Of a DNA stretch of 30,411 nucleotides, positions 30,345 through 30,411 are shown one piece after another; position 1 is the stretch's first letter; the number at the start of each line of letters is the position of its first letter. The stretch comes from Chara braunii (Eukaryota; Streptophyta; Charophyceae; Charales; Characeae), in NCBI GenBank assembly GCA_003427395.1, contig BFEA01000126.1, positions 426,755 through 457,165 of the forward strand, given 5' to 3'. The notes below the pieces were generated by a model. That model made no database searches, was not told where the DNA came from, and worked only from the letters and a program-made list of their open reading frames with translations. Made by a program: the position numbers and the translations under genes.

Positions 30345-30411
30345 GGGCTGGTTAGCCCCACTTGACCGGATTTTTTATTTCTGGCCCTTTGGCACCCGGC
30401 CTCTCCCCCCC

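Overview
This is a repeat-dominated nuclear eukaryotic region with no intact, confidently functional gene. The evidence is decayed Ty3/gypsy retrotransposon coding sequence, tRNA-derived SINE-like elements, small MITEs, microsatellites, poly(A)/poly(T) tracts and the absence of operon structure. The style of the gypsy polyprotein, with a PHD-like zinc finger after RNase H, reminds me of retroelements from streptophyte green algae such as Chara. That assignment rests on recall only and needs a database search.

Layout: (1) 1-4213 is a head-to-tail tandem array with a period of about 1.866 kb, holding two full units and a third that breaks off. Inside the third unit is an exact 38-bp Tn5 mosaic-end pair (the Nextera mate-pair junction adapter) flanked by a 126-bp duplication, which is an assembly/library artefact. 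(2) 4214-6208 has no recognisable gene. (3) About 6209-14667 is a very large imperfect inverted repeat with arms of about 3.8 and 4.0 kb around a 600-bp loop. The loop holds a truncated gypsy integrase fragment on the minus strand. The arms carry a dispersed motif array, a 122-bp tandem repeat whose copy number differs between arms, and conserved small hairpins. (4) 14668-17390 is GC/pyrimidine-rich with no secure gene. (5) 17394-22062 on the minus strand is a degenerate gypsy element: primer binding site, gag, protease, reverse transcriptase, RNase H, then a PHD-like finger. Its integrase and 3' LTR are not adjacent. (6) 22063-26700 is mostly non-coding, with a 100-nt alternating purine-pyrimidine tract and an acidic minisatellite reading frame. 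(7) 26700-30411 is a graveyard of short mobile elements: at least three tRNA-like SINE candidates (one with a 12-bp target-site duplication), a TIR element of about 0.7 kb, two sister MITEs of about 122 bp with 3-bp target duplications, and a poly(T)-tailed insertion with a 14-bp duplication.

Within the gypsy copy, gag and the protease-RT-RNase H block lie in a -1 frame relationship. The latter block stays in one frame interrupted by stop codons, as expected of a decaying copy. The integrase in the loop of the giant palindrome begins in the linker just upstream of its zinc finger, so it could be the displaced continuation of this same element, or an independent fragment.
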